Shown: positions 44,743 to 56,188 of the stretch, piece by piece
How positions within the stretch are numbered: the first letter of the stretch is position 1
Layout of the letters: each line of letters opens with the position of its first letter
NCBI RefSeq assembly: GCF_016908855.1
Contig: NZ_JAFBER010000001.1
Span: forward strand, 330,916-394,915
DNA: 64,000 nt
Origin: Scopulibacillus daqui
GTDB lineage: Bacteria > Bacillota > Bacilli > Bacillales > Sporolactobacillaceae
Direction of reading: 5' to 3'
Notes under the pieces: generated by a model
Seen by the model: only the letters and a program-made list of their open reading frames with translations
Told to the model about the DNA's origin: nothing
Databases searched by the model: none
Position numbers and translations under genes: made by a program

Positions 44743-44928
44743 ATGAATAAGCAGCGTGCAAAAGAAATTGCCGCTTCGCCGGTCATGGCTAATGTAACCT
44801 ACAATGGCCAGTCCATTTATATTCAAGACGTCGATGAGAAAAATGAAACAGCCAGAATTTACCCGCTCGATGAGCCTGAAAACGAACAAGTCGTTTCCTT
44901 AAATGAATTGAAAGAGGACTATAGGTAA
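44743..44928 (+). CDS. sspH: Small acid-soluble spore protein, H type
   Basis: A 61-residue protein starting MNKQRAKEIAASPVMANVTYNG with VYIQDV-like IYIQDVDEKNETARIYPLDEPE and a C-terminal VSLNELKED, matching the SspH family. These minor SASPs are made in the forespore; their DNA binding is not established. GAAAGGAAG precedes the ATG. The gene follows cdaS, another forespore gene. Confidence 0.93.
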   Translation: MNKQRAKEIAASPVMANVTYNGQSIYIQDVDEKNETARIYPLDEPENEQVVSLNELKEDYR

Positions 44929-44956
44929 AAAACACCGCTTCCGTAAACTGTGAACT

Positions 44957-44994
44957 GCACCCCCAATTGTTAGACACCGTCTAATTGGAGGTGC
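44957..44994. repeat. IS3-end-like imperfect hairpin
   Basis: GCACCCCCAATTGTTAGAC (44957-44975) pairs imperfectly with GTCTAATTGGAGGTGC (44979-44994); it is preceded by TGTGAACT. The shape is like the left end of IS3-type elements, without any transposase. It could also end transcription between the convergent genes. Confidence 0.45.
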
Positions 44995-45019
44995 TTTCTA
45001 ATGGCTTTCCGCTTTGGCT

Positions 45020-45973
45020 TCATTGTTCGTTAGCTCTTTCTATTGCTTGTTTGTTAGTTTGTGTGTCAGGTTTTATCGATAGTATGATAACCATCATGAT
45101 GACGCATACTGTACCGATGGCTTGATATAGTCCAAAGGTTATGTTAAGCCAGATAACAGATGAAAAAACAGCTGCAAGCGGTTCTGTGCATCCAAGCAGA
45201 CTGGCTTCCTTAGCAGAGATAAATTTTAAGCTTTCGATAAATAAATAGAAGCCGATTAAAGTGCCAAAAATAACAACGAAGCCAATCATCAATACCGTTG
45301 ATAACTGCCAACTATTAGTATTGACATGCCATACAGGGTGAATCAAATAAAGGGTTATGCCGCCCAGCATCATTCCCCATCCGATAACAGCGGCTGAATC
45401 CCATTTCTTTATTAAGCGGCCGGAGGCGAGTGTATAAAAGGCCGATGTTATCCCTGATAATACGCCCCAAATGACAGCGCGGTAAGATACAGCCATATCG
45501 TTAAGTGAACCGTTTGTTAAAAGCAAAAAAGTGCCTAAAAGCGCCAATCCCATTGCGAAAAGCTCATAAAACTTTGGCAAACTGAAATATTTAATAATTA
45601 AATAGATTGCGATAAATAAAGGAGCTAGATATTGAAGCAGCGTTGCGACGGCAGCATTGCCTGTATTAACAGCAGCAAAATATGTATATTGTACGCCCAG
45701 CATGCCGAAAATCGAAAAGGCCGCCATTTGCAAGACACTTTGGCGGAAGCGCCATATCTCCCAAACATAACTTCTTTTCTTTCCCGATAAAGCAAACATT
45801 AATAACAAAAAGCCTGAAACGGTTAAGCGGATCGAGACGAGCCAATTGACGGGGACATGATAATGATGAAAGAGGTGCTGGGCAACGGTTCCCGATAACC
45901 CCCATAACCCAGCGCCAATAAGAGCCATTAAGATGCCTAATAAACGTTGTTGGCGTCTATTATACTTTCCCAT
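45020..45973 (-). CDS. EamA-type DMT transporter
   Basis: A 317-residue drug/metabolite transporter with ten helices in two EamA repeats (GLWGLSGTVAQHLF in repeat one; ISAKEASLLGCTEPLAAVFSSVIWL in repeat two, cited by LLGCTEPLAAV). ATG 45973 follows AAAGAGG. It exports or imports an unknown metabolite. Divergent from the emr operon. Confidence 0.85.
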   Translation of the reverse strand: MGKYNRRQQRLLGILMALIGAGLWGLSGTVAQHLFHHYHVPVNWLVSIRLTVSGFLLLMFALSGKKRSYVWEIWRFRQSVLQMAAFSIFGMLGVQYTYFAAVNTGNAAVATLLQYLAPLFIAIYLIIKYFSLPKFYELFAMGLALLGTFLLLTNGSLNDMAVSYRAVIWGVLSGITSAFYTLASGRLIKKWDSAAVIGWGMMLGGITLYLIHPVWHVNTNSWQLSTVLMIGFVVIFGTLIGFYLFIESLKFISAKEASLLGCTEPLAAVFSSVIWLNITFGLYQAIGTVCVIMMVIILSIKPDTQTNKQAIERANEQ

Positions 45974-46141
45974 GCTGAAAACCTCTTTTTCTAATAAATG
46001 AATCAATGTTGAATTTAGTATATAAAATTTTCAAAGGGATAGCCAACCTTATTATACGGTCAGCTTTTATCAAAAAAATGATTTAAAGCTCTTGCATTTT
46101 ATTTTTTTTTGATGTAATATACATTTCGTTAGCAATTTATT

Positions 46142-46306
46142 AACCTTGTTAACTATTTTTATAGATAACAATAAACCTTGGTTTTTGATTCAATACTTTT
46201 GTTCATTTACATAAATATACACTTGTACCATCGTTTCATGTGGATATTTGTGTTGAGCCAAGGGTTATTTTTTTGTTTGTTTTTTACTTCACAAGGTTAA
46301 CTATTT
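46142..46306 (+). promoter_or_regulatory. Repeated AACCTTG/GTTAACTATTT elements upstream of emrA
   Basis: AACCTTG occurs at 46142-46148 and 46174-46180 and inverted (CAAGGTT) at 46292-46298. GTTAACTATTT is repeated exactly at 46148-46158 and 46296-46306. These are candidate operators for the downstream MarR protein. Confidence 0.5.
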
Positions 46307-46414
46307 GTGGCGAAAATAGTGTGGTTAATTCTTTTGGGAGGTGAAAGCCCGAAAGTTAAGCTTGTATGTAAAAACAATTAATCTTTTTTATAAGCCAAAG
46401 GAGGAAAACTTTAA

Positions 46415-47071
46415 ATGAGCAGCTTAGCACGTGGGATTATCATCAATATCATTGTCATTATTGTACTTATTGGCGGTGGAGCCATCGGCTACTATTACTA
46501 TGATCAAGCGGCCAACTATGTAAAAACTGATAACGCGACGATTGATGGCCAGTCTGTTCCAATCGCAGCACCGACATCCGGTAAACTCACCAAGTGGGAC
46601 GGTCAAGTCGGCAATACGTTTGATGCAGATGAAAAAGTCGGTGAAGTAGAAGCGCAAGGCCCAGACGGCAAAACGCAAAAATTGCCAATTACAATGCCTG
46701 AACATTCAACGATCGTTCAAAATAAAGTTGTTAAAAATTCATTTGTCGGTGCAGGTACGCCAATTGCGACTGCTTATGATTTAAGCGACCTTTATGTCAC
46801 TGCGAATATTGATGAGACTGATATCGATAATGTGAAGAAAGATCAAAAAGTAGATATCTATGTTGATGCTTATCCAGATACTAAATTCACAGGCAGAGTT
46901 GAACAAATCGGTAAAACAACAGCCAGCACATTTTCAATGATGCCGCAGTCTAATGCTGACGGCAACTATCAAAAAGTTACTCAAGTAGTGCCAGTTAAAA
47001 TCTCCATTGATAATTACAAAGGTGTCTCATTAAAACCAGGCATGAATGTTACAGTGAAAGTACACATCTAA
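46415..47071 (+). CDS. EmrA/HlyD-type membrane fusion subunit
   Basis: A 218-residue protein with one N-terminal helix (GIIINIIVIIVLIGGGAIGYYYY) and the HlyD barrel-sandwich and beta-barrel domains (VKTDNATIDG, VPIAAPTSGKL, DLYVTANIDETDI, LKPGMNVTVKV). It is the short Gram-positive form. It links the partner EmrB pump to the wall side. AAAGGAGGAAAAC precedes the ATG. The next gene starts 30 bases on. Confidence 0.85.
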   Translation: MSSLARGIIINIIVIIVLIGGGAIGYYYYDQAANYVKTDNATIDGQSVPIAAPTSGKLTKWDGQVGNTFDADEKVGEVEAQGPDGKTQKLPITMPEHSTIVQNKVVKNSFVGAGTPIATAYDLSDLYVTANIDETDIDNVKKDQKVDIYVDAYPDTKFTGRVEQIGKTTASTFSMMPQSNADGNYQKVTQVVPVKISIDNYKGVSLKPGMNVTVKVHI

Positions 47072-47101
47072 AACTAATTTGACGGAAAGGAGGGATCAGT
47101 G

Positions 47102-48940
47102 ATGACAGCATTCATAGTTGGATATGTGATCTTCGTCATTTTAGTTATCATTGGGATGAACCTCCTGATACGAAGACGAAAAAACCAACCCGAGACGGCG
47201 AATGATGTCGGTGATTCTAGGGCAGAAAGACAAATGAAGCACCAACAAGCCGTCACTCGAAATGCCAAAGCCTTCGTGACGGACAGCTATTCTGAAGAGG
47301 AACTTAATAAAGGCAGCTCAAGGAACCTGCCAATGGTAACCGAGCAGAAAGATTCAGAACAGCGCATGGATATTAAACCCGCACCGATTATTTTTGTTCT
47401 GATTATGGGGGCATTCGTTGCTATTCTTAACCAAACGCTAATGAATGTGGCGCTGCCTAAAATTATGAACGATTTTAATATTACAACCAGCACAGCACAA
47501 TGGTTAACGACCATTTATATGCTTGTAAACGGTGTGTTAGTTCCAATTACAGCTTTTCTTATGGAGAAGTTCTCCACAAGAGCATTGTTTGTTGGTGCGA
47601 TGCTGTTTTTCGCTATCGGCACTTTAATTTGCGCGATTACGCCAACCTTCAGCATTATGCTGGTCGGAAGGGTCGTTCAAGCGATGGGGGCAGGTATCAT
47701 CATGCCGCTCATGACGAACGTTTTCTTAACGATCTTCCCGCCTGAAAAACGCGGTGCAGCAATGGGAATGATGGGTGTTGCCATGATTTTTGCCCCGGCT
47801 GTTGGCCCGACGTTATCCGGCTGGATTGTTGAACACTGGACATGGCGGCTATTATACTGGGTTGTCCTGCCGTTTGCGATCTTAGATATTATCCTTGCCC
47901 TTGTCTTCCTCAAAAATGTCTTTGAGCTGAAAAATCCAAAACTGGATATCTGGGGCGTTATCTTCTCAACCATTGGTTTTGCAGGTATTTTATATGCCTT
48001 TAGTGAAGCAGGGAACGACAGTTGGTCAGATACAAAAGTTGTCATTTCCCTAATCGCCGGCATCATTGGTTTGATTGCTTTTATTTGGCGGGAATTAGCC
48101 ATGAAATCGCCAATGCTTGACTTTAGAGTCTTTAAGTACGGCATATTTTCCTTAACACAATTGATTAACGCTGTTGTAACGATGGCCATGTATGCGGCTA
48201 TGATTCTTATACCTGTATATATGCAGAACATTCGCGGATTTACGCCTTTGGAGTCCGGATTATTAATGCTTCCGGGAGCCATTATCATGGGTATTATGTC
48301 GCCGATTACAGGCATGTTATTTGACAAAGTCGGTGCCAGGCCGCTGGCTATCGTAGGGTTGATCATTACAGCTATTACAACATATCAATTTACACAGTTA
48401 ACAGATCGGACACCTTATTATGTGATGTTAATCATATATATGGCCCGCATGTTCGGGATGTCTATGTTAATGATGCCGATTATGACTGAAGGGTTAAATG
48501 CGCTGCCAAGACGATTAAATGCTCATGGCACGGCGATGAGCAATACAGTTAGACAAGTTGCCGGCTCATTAGGAACAGCGTTATTAGTTACGGTCATGTC
48601 GACGAGAACAACCTTCCATATCGCAAACTATTCTAACAACATGACATCAAGCAATGTAAACTTCGACAATCAGGTTAATGCATTGGGTCAAGGGTTAGAG
48701 GCAAGCGGTGCAGCGGCTCAAGGTGCAGGACATGGCCTTGTTCAAAACCTTCTGTTAGGCAATGTCACCAAACTGGCAACGATCCAAGGGATTAACGATG
48801 CCTTTATGGTTGCCACTGGGTTCGCTGTATTAGGTTTGATTCTGTCGCTCTTTATTAAGCGTGCGGTTCCGCCGGATATCAAAGAGCAGCAAAAGAAAGC
48901 AGTTGATGATAAAGCGCATCGTCCTGCTACTGATTCATAG
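47102..48940 (+). CDS. EmrB/QacA-type MFS multidrug exporter with N-terminal extension
   Basis: A ~613-residue DHA2 major facilitator with 14 helices (NQTLMNVALPKIMNDFN in helix 1; GRVVQAMGAGIIMPLMTNVFL in the antiporter motif C region, shown partly). About 100 residues precede the first canonical helix: an extra transmembrane segment (AFIVGYVIFVILVIIGMNLLI, 20 of it at residues 4-23) plus a charged linker. Start ATG 47102 follows AAAGGAGGGATC. With the EmrA protein and a MarR regulator it forms an efflux locus. Confidence 0.88.
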   Translation: MTAFIVGYVIFVILVIIGMNLLIRRRKNQPETANDVGDSRAERQMKHQQAVTRNAKAFVTDSYSEEELNKGSSRNLPMVTEQKDSEQRMDIKPAPIIFVLIMGAFVAILNQTLMNVALPKIMNDFNITTSTAQWLTTIYMLVNGVLVPITAFLMEKFSTRALFVGAMLFFAIGTLICAITPTFSIMLVGRVVQAMGAGIIMPLMTNVFLTIFPPEKRGAAMGMMGVAMIFAPAVGPTLSGWIVEHWTWRLLYWVVLPFAILDIILALVFLKNVFELKNPKLDIWGVIFSTIGFAGILYAFSEAGNDSWSDTKVVISLIAGIIGLIAFIWRELAMKSPMLDFRVFKYGIFSLTQLINAVVTMAMYAAMILIPVYMQNIRGFTPLESGLLMLPGAIIMGIMSPITGMLFDKVGARPLAIVGLIITAITTYQFTQLTDRTPYYVMLIIYMARMFGMSMLMMPIMTEGLNALPRRLNAHGTAMSNTVRQVAGSLGTALLVTVMSTRTTFHIANYSNNMTSSNVNFDNQVNALGQGLEASGAAAQGAGHGLVQNLLLGNVTKLATIQGINDAFMVATGFAVLGLILSLFIKRAVPPDIKEQQKKAVDDKAHRPATDS

Positions 48941-48976
48941 GGGAGAAGAGATCAACTGCTTCTTCCCTTCCTTTTT
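48940..48976 (+). terminator. Terminator after the EmrB gene
   Basis: GGGGAGAAG pairs with CTTCTTCCC, then CTTCCTTTTT. Confidence 0.65.
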
Positions 48977-49207
48977 ATGAATGCTGATATTTTTTCGTTG
49001 GGCACATTTGCTATCATAAAGCCGATCAATTAACGTTATGCATTTATTTTTTTGCCAAGTTGTTTGCGCTTTCCTTGTCAGCGGGAACCCGGTTGGTTTT
49101 ATACTTAATATATTTATGAAAAATGCAGTAAACGCACCGTGTCTTTATAGGAAGGGAGAGGACAAGGGTGTAGTTACGTTATAGTGTGATAAAGGTGGTA
49201 GAAGAAA

Positions 49208-49627
49208 TTGAGTGAAAGAATTGAAATGATCCACCAGTTTGAAGAGAATTTTCGTTTCCTATTAAAAAAGTTTCAAAAAGATCTTGGTGAATTATTCGGG
49301 AAGGAAATTACGTTTCATGAATTTTTGTTTCTAAAGCACTTAAGTGATGGAGAACCGCAAATGGTATCAGCCTTATCAAAAAAAATGAAGGTTACCGCAA
49401 GCTATGCGACCACAGTGGTAGATAAATTGCTTAATAAAGGTTATATCAATAGAGAACGTTCTTCTAAAGACCGCCGTATTGTAGAATTGACAATAACGGA
49501 AAAAGGAACAGCACTCATAAAAAAAATGGATGATAAACAGACTGAGTATATGTCCCAGCAGTTGGAAGTTATCTCAGATTCAGAACTTGAAACGCTGAAC
49601 TTATTGCTTAATAAAATTAAAGGATAA
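49208..49627 (+). CDS. MarR-family regulator
   Basis: A 139-residue winged-helix dimeric repressor. VSALSKKMKVTASYATTVVDKLLNKGYI (recognition part TASYATTVVDKL) and the wing ERSSKDRRIVELTITEKG are standard MarR. TTG 49208 follows AAAGGTGGTAG. It lies downstream of the EmrA/B genes in the same direction and presumably controls them, possibly through the repeats at 46.1-46.3 kb. The ligand is unknown. Confidence 0.88.
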   Translation: MSERIEMIHQFEENFRFLLKKFQKDLGELFGKEITFHEFLFLKHLSDGEPQMVSALSKKMKVTASYATTVVDKLLNKGYINRERSSKDRRIVELTITEKGTALIKKMDDKQTEYMSQQLEVISDSELETLNLLLNKIKG

Positions 49628-49630
49628 AAA

Positions 49631-49655
49631 CTCGCCGCCACGGCGAGTATTTTTT
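49631..49655 (+). terminator. Terminator after marR
   Basis: CTCGCCG (49631-49637) and CGGCGAG (49641-49647) with a 3-base loop, then ATTTTTT. Confidence 0.9.
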
Positions 49656-49758
49656 GAGAGAAAAATTAGCCATTAGTCATAGAATTATTTATAATTTTAA
49701 TAGAGGAATGTTTAAAAATATTTGTCTCATAAGATGCATCAATAATGGAGGGGCTAAA

Positions 49759-50715
49759 ATGTACTCTGCAACCAATCGATCCATTTGGTCCGGACGGATG
49801 GACAGTGAAACGGATGAAACAATGTTTCGGCTTCATCAAGTCATTCAGGCCGAAAATCTATCATCTTTTACTGACAAACAAACGGACTTGTCTATCGGTC
49901 TCATCGGTTTTAAAAGCGACGAAGGTGTTCGGAGAAACCAAGGGCGAATCGGTGCTCGCCATGCACCGGATGAAATAAGAAAGAGCTTGGCATCGTTGCC
50001 ATATAGTTTTCCAAAACAAATGAAGATTTTCGATTTTGGCAATATAAGCTGCGGCGACAGACAGCTGGAAAAAGCGCAAGCAGAGTTGGGGGAAGCGGTG
50101 AGCAAACTTTTGTCTCTTAATATTTTTCCAATCATTTTAGGCGGCGGCCATGAAGTGGCTTACGGACATTTTCTAGGTGCACAAGGCTATATTTCAAATA
50201 AAGAGAATATCGGCATTATTAATATTGACGCGCATTTTGATATGCGGCCGTATGACGATATGATCTCATCCGGGACGATGTTCAGACAAATTCTCGACCA
50301 ATATCACAATGCCCAATATTTTTGCATTGGCATCCAAAAATCTGGGAATACACAATATTTATTTGATGTAGCCAAGTCATATGGATGCGGCTATATTTCT
50401 GAAGAGGCTTTAACAGAAGGAGATATTAACGCATCCATTCAAAAAATTCAACATTTTATCAATGCAAATGATCATATTATATTGACGCTTTGCAGCGATG
50501 TTTTTGGATATAGTTATGCCCCTGGTGTAAGCGCTCCCTCACCTTTTGGCTTATCCCCAAAAATCGTAAGGCGTCTTATAAAGGAAGTTTTATCGAGTAA
50601 AAAAGTGTTAAGTTTTGATATAGCCGAAATTAATCCTTCATTAGATCATACTGGAGAAACAGTTAAATTAGCCGCGTATATGATTTACGAAGTCATGGAT
50701 AACTTATCAAACTAA
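49759..50715 (+). CDS. hutG: Formimidoylglutamase (HutG), ureohydrolase family
   Basis: A 318-residue arginase-fold enzyme. The Mn2+ ligands appear in GGGHEVAYGH and INIDAHFDMRPYD; CSDVF and the APGVSAPSPFGL segment are characteristic of HutG, with the end SFDIAEINPSLD. It hydrolyses N-formimino-L-glutamate in histidine breakdown to glutamate and formamide. ATG 49759 follows ATGGAGGGG. No other hut gene is adjacent, so its link with histidine catabolism is by family only. Confidence 0.88.
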   Translation: MYSATNRSIWSGRMDSETDETMFRLHQVIQAENLSSFTDKQTDLSIGLIGFKSDEGVRRNQGRIGARHAPDEIRKSLASLPYSFPKQMKIFDFGNISCGDRQLEKAQAELGEAVSKLLSLNIFPIILGGGHEVAYGHFLGAQGYISNKENIGIINIDAHFDMRPYDDMISSGTMFRQILDQYHNAQYFCIGIQKSGNTQYLFDVAKSYGCGYISEEALTEGDINASIQKIQHFINANDHIILTLCSDVFGYSYAPGVSAPSPFGLSPKIVRRLIKEVLSSKKVLSFDIAEINPSLDHTGETVKLAAYMIYEVMDNLSN

Positions 50716-50716
50716 G

Positions 50717-50740
50717 AACCTGCCAAGAGGCAGGTTTTTT
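50717..50740 (+). terminator. Terminator after hutG
   Basis: AACCTGCC pairs with GGCAGGTT around AAGA, then TTTT. Confidence 0.92.
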
Positions 50741-50933
50741 AGTTGAACGTAAAAAATATAAAGCAGCAGCTATAAAAATAAGAAACAAGGTTCTGATCAG
50801 GCAAGCCTTTCAATAAGCTTATTAATAATAAAGAATGATGAATTGCATCTTGGCAATTTCGCCGAACCAGCACCTGTGCTGCTAAGATATAGTTCTGGAC
50901 AGCCGAACATAAATACAGGGAGGACTGAACACC

Positions 50934-51359
50934 GTGCAGTATTATTATGGTAGCCAAATGCCGCTTCGGGTTTTGGATGAATGCGAATTTTGGAAGCAGC
51001 AAGAGGAAGAACATACAGTCGTCATTCGCGAGCTGGTTAAAGGATTAGAGCCTAACTATATGGAGGCGCTAGAGAAGTGGGATAAGGCGCTGACAGAAAC
51101 TCACCATCGGGTCGTACGTTTTGTTGAAACAGTCAACCGTTCCAAAGGTCCCTTTAATTATCATCTTTATCAGGATTTAATGGCGCTTGTCAGTCATTGC
51201 CTTGAGCAGAGCAAACATTTCATTGCCTTCTGCAGCAAGCTGACGGAGGAGAGTGAACCCATTAAAACAAATTCGACGGCTAAAGTGGTAATGAAGCATA
51301 TCATTGATGAATCTGAATACTTTATCGGTATTGCTCAAACGATTTTGTATCAGAAATAA
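50934..51359 (+). CDS. DUF2935-type helical protein
   Basis: A 141-residue helical protein, with DECEFWKQQEEEHTVVIREL (~15-34) and DESEYFIGIAQTIL near the end, as in the DUF2935 four-helix family with paired His/Glu residues that suggest a di-metal site. GTG 50934 follows GGGAGGA by 9 bases. Most members have two such domains; this one has one. Function unknown. Confidence 0.78.
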   Translation: MQYYYGSQMPLRVLDECEFWKQQEEEHTVVIRELVKGLEPNYMEALEKWDKALTETHHRVVRFVETVNRSKGPFNYHLYQDLMALVSHCLEQSKHFIAFCSKLTEESEPIKTNSTAKVVMKHIIDESEYFIGIAQTILYQK

Positions 51360-51370
51360 TGACGGAATAA

Positions 51371-51405
51371 AGCGCTGCCCCCAGTTAAGAGGGGAGCGCT
51401 GTTTC
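51371..51405 (+). terminator. Terminator after the DUF2935 gene
   Basis: AGCGCTGCCCCC pairs with GAGGGGAGCGCT, then GTTTC. The remaining bases to 51645 show no gene; TATAAT at 51577-51582 is a candidate -10 for yrrT. Confidence 0.65.
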
Positions 51406-51645
51406 TTATGATGAATGAATAGGGATAATGAGAGTTAATAGAGCAAATGAAAAAGGGGATCAGTCATTCATAAATGATAAGCGATAATCAACACTGAATA
51501 CAGCAAAACCACCGCTCCTCGCCGAAATCATTATGAAGCTATTAACTTTTGTCACCTTAAAACCAACTATTCATATTATAATACTATGAATTAAATGAGA
51601 TACATGTTATATTATTAATGAAATAAATCATGGAGTTGATAAAAT

Positions 51646-52293
51646 TTGGGGTTAGAATTTATTGACCACTTTAATGATTGGGCTCATACCTATGACAAAA
51701 CAGTTGTAGGTTTAGATAAAGAGTATAAGGCTGTTTTCCAAAATTATGAGAATATATTGCATGAAGTGGCAGAACACAGTGAAGGTACGGTTCTTGAATT
51801 TGGACCGGGAACCGGCAATTTGACAAAACAGCTGCTAAGTAAAGGGCATGATGTTTATGCGGTTGAGCCGTCAATTAAAATGATGGAAAAAGCAAAAGAA
51901 AAACTTCCTGATCAAGTTTTCTATAAAGGTGATTTCTTGAACTTTCCTGATTTCGATAAACCGATTCACACCATTGTCAGCACCTATGCTTTTCATCATT
52001 TGACGGATGCGGAAAAAGATCAAGCGCTGGCAAAATACAGCCGACTATTGCCTGAAGGAGGCAAAATTGTTTTTGCGGATACGATGTTCGAAGATGAAGT
52101 AAAAAAACAAGAAATCCTTAATGATGCTAAAAAAAATCAATTCTATCATCTTCTCGAAGATTTAAAAACGGAGTATTATCCGTTAAAGAAAACCATGGCA
52201 AAATTGTTTTCTAAGAACGGTTTTCAAGTCTCTTTTAAACAATTAAATGATTTTGTCTGGCTAATGGTAGCAAAAAAGCGGCACCTTGAATAA
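51646..52293 (+). CDS. yrrT: YrrT-type SAM-dependent methyltransferase
   Basis: A 215-residue class I methyltransferase with the SAM loop VLEFGPGTGNLTKQLL (~residues 44-59), the acidic VYAVEPS, and VSTYAFHHLTDAEKDQAL, matching B. subtilis YrrT closely. There it heads the yrrT-mtnN-mccA-mccB operon that recycles homocysteine to cysteine. TTG 51646 is behind TGGAGTTG. The mtnN gene is missing between this and mccA. Confidence 0.88.
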   Translation: MGLEFIDHFNDWAHTYDKTVVGLDKEYKAVFQNYENILHEVAEHSEGTVLEFGPGTGNLTKQLLSKGHDVYAVEPSIKMMEKAKEKLPDQVFYKGDFLNFPDFDKPIHTIVSTYAFHHLTDAEKDQALAKYSRLLPEGGKIVFADTMFEDEVKKQEILNDAKKNQFYHLLEDLKTEYYPLKKTMAKLFSKNGFQVSFKQLNDFVWLMVAKKRHLE

Positions 52294-52404
52294 AGTGGCA
52301 ATAGGTTAACCGTCCAAGTATAGTTTGCTTTTATCAGTCAGTGTATCAACAATGTTCATCATAACGACCATTTCGCAGGGTCAAACCTTTTGAGGAGTTT
52401 AATT

Positions 52405-53328
52405 ATGGAAGTTTATAAAAATGTACATGAGCTTATTGGGCAAACGCCATTGGTTGAAATAACAGCATTTTCCCTGCCGAAAGGTGTCCGGCTATTTGCA
52501 AAGCTTGAGTATCTGAACCCTGGTGGAAGTGTTAAGGACCGGTTAGGCCAAGCGCTTTTAGATGATGCGCTTCAATCGGGAAAATTGCCTGAAGGGGGTA
52601 CTTTAATCGAGCCGACGGCAGGGAATACAGGCATTGGCTTAGCACTGGCAGCTATCGGCAAAAATATTCGGGTCATTTTTTGTGTCCCTGAGAAGTTTAG
52701 CGAGGAAAAGCAAGAGCTGATGCGTGCGTTAGGAGCAGAGGTGGTTCATACACCGTCAGAAGAAGGAATGGCTGGGGCCATTAGGAAAGCAGAGGAATTG
52801 CTGAAAGAGATCCCTGATTCGTATTGCCCCGGACAATTCAATAATCCGGCCAATCCTGAAACTTATTATAAAACGCTTGGGCCGGAAATTTGGGGGCAAT
52901 TGGATGGCCAAATTGATATTTTTGTTGCGGGTGCAGGATCAGCGGGGACTTTTATGGGAACCGCTAAATATTTAAAAGATCAAAATTCTCATGTTAGAAC
53001 GGTTATTGTAGAACCGGAAGGCTCGATTTTAAATGGCGGCGAGCCTGGTCCCCACAAAACGGAAGGCATTGGTTTGGAATTTATTCCGGACTTCTTAAAC
53101 AAGGCATATATCAATGACATTTATACAGTCAGTGATGAGCATGCTTTTCAATGCGTTAAAGACTTGGCCCGGAAAGAAGGTTTATTGGTCGGCAGTTCTT
53201 CAGGGGCTGCATTCTATGCGTCGCTTACCGAAGCACAAAATGCCTCAAGAGGCACACATATTGTCACAATTTTTCCAGATGGCAGCGACCGTTATTTAAG
53301 CAAGAAGATCTATCAAGGAGGCATATAA
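52405..53328 (+). CDS. mccA: O-acetylserine-dependent cystathionine beta-synthase
   Basis: A 307-residue fold-type II PLP enzyme. PLP Lys44 is in LNPGGSVKDRLG; the asparagine loop EPTAGNTGIGLALAA and the phosphate-binding site AGAGSAGTFMG are seen. Family members make cysteine or cystathionine; pairing with MccB at 3 bases supports the reverse transsulfuration route from homocysteine and O-acetylserine. ATG 52405 follows TTGAGGAG. Confidence 0.9.
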   Translation: MEVYKNVHELIGQTPLVEITAFSLPKGVRLFAKLEYLNPGGSVKDRLGQALLDDALQSGKLPEGGTLIEPTAGNTGIGLALAAIGKNIRVIFCVPEKFSEEKQELMRALGAEVVHTPSEEGMAGAIRKAEELLKEIPDSYCPGQFNNPANPETYYKTLGPEIWGQLDGQIDIFVAGAGSAGTFMGTAKYLKDQNSHVRTVIVEPEGSILNGGEPGPHKTEGIGLEFIPDFLNKAYINDIYTVSDEHAFQCVKDLARKEGLLVGSSSGAAFYASLTEAQNASRGTHIVTIFPDGSDRYLSKKIYQGGI

Positions 53329-55412
<2,084 letters not shown>

Positions 55413-55532
55413 TGCCAACACACCCCATTGACGGTTTTTAATAATAGTATTCTATTCAAGTGTGTTAACCTTTTGATACTAAAAAAATTCATCTTCCAAA
55501 TAACAGGATAAAAATTTTTGAGGAGTGTTGAT

Positions 55533-55934
55533 GTGTTTTTTTCAAGCAGAAGAAATCCAGCCGGTTTTTGGCGGCGTGTCACCGCTTTTATTTTAGATAT
55601 TGCCATCATACTTGTTTTAGCGGTGGTGATTAACAGTATTTTTAAGAAACACGGCAATTTATATTCGGATATAATGGCTGTCATTTATCTTATTATTGTG
55701 CCTATTGTATGGAATGGCTATACTGTTGGTAAGCGATTGCTTGGCATCCGAATAGAGAGATTGTCCGGCAAGAGAGTAAGCATCATAACAATGATTTTGC
55801 GTTATATCGGCTTTGCCATTTATATAGCGACCTTTGGCATAGCTTTCATTATCAGTATCATCATGATGATTTTTCGCTGCGATAATCGTTCCCTGCACGA
55901 TCTGATTGCCGGAACATGCGTTAATCAGAACTAA
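55533..55934 (+). CDS. RDD-family membrane protein
   Basis: A 133-residue protein with three transmembrane helices. RNPAGFWRRVTAFILDIAII (~7-26) and the end RSLHDLIAGTCVN carry the conserved Arg, Asp and Asp of RDD proteins. GTG 55533 follows GAGGAGT. Some RDD proteins act as sodium/proton antiporters; the role here is unknown. A strong terminator follows. Confidence 0.85.
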   Translation: MFFSSRRNPAGFWRRVTAFILDIAIILVLAVVINSIFKKHGNLYSDIMAVIYLIIVPIVWNGYTVGKRLLGIRIERLSGKRVSIITMILRYIGFAIYIATFGIAFIISIIMMIFRCDNRSLHDLIAGTCVNQN

Positions 55935-55965
55935 TATGTGTATTTGCAGACGCCTAGGCACGCTG

Positions 55966-56012
55966 ACGGGCATAGTGGTTTGTTTAACCGCTATGCCCGT
56001 TATTGTTTTTTT
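55966..56012 (+). terminator. Terminator after the RDD gene
   Basis: ACGGGCATAG (55966-55975) pairs with CTATGCCCGT (55991-56000), inner GGTT/AACC, then T-run. Confidence 0.88.
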
Positions 56013-56026
56013 TCGGCAGAAGAAAC

Positions 56027-56055
56027 TTGACATTTATTGGTTGGTGTAGTATGAT
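56027..56055 (+). promoter_or_regulatory. SigA promoter of the second csp gene
   Basis: TTGACA (56027-56032) and TATGAT (56050-56055) are 17 bases apart. A start near 56062 gives a leader of about 170 bases, as expected for cold-shock genes. Confidence 0.75.
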
Positions 56056-56119
56056 GGTATATATTCAAAAGCAAGAGAATATATAGATCTTATCATAAAT
56101 AGTTCAAAATAAAGGTTAT

Positions 56120-56188
56120 AATTCACATATTATAAAGGGTTATCACTTTTGTTTGGTACTTTTTATAATATGTGAATTTTTTATTTTA
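56120..56188 (+). promoter_or_regulatory. Candidate leader attenuator of csp
   Basis: AATTCACATATTATAAA (56120-56136) is the exact inverted complement of TTTATAATATGTGAATT (56162-56178); loop 25 bases; then TTTTTATTTTAT. The stem is almost all A-T and would melt easily. Confidence 0.65.

Noticed and set aside
47677..48366. Long antisense frame (229 codons) inside the EmrB gene
   Set aside because: Explained as a shadow of strongly biased coding sequence on the other strand; no ribosome site or domain.
51360..51645. SAM riboswitch or T-box before yrrT
   Set aside because: Neither the S-box stems nor a GGGTGGTACCGCG T-box sequence is found.
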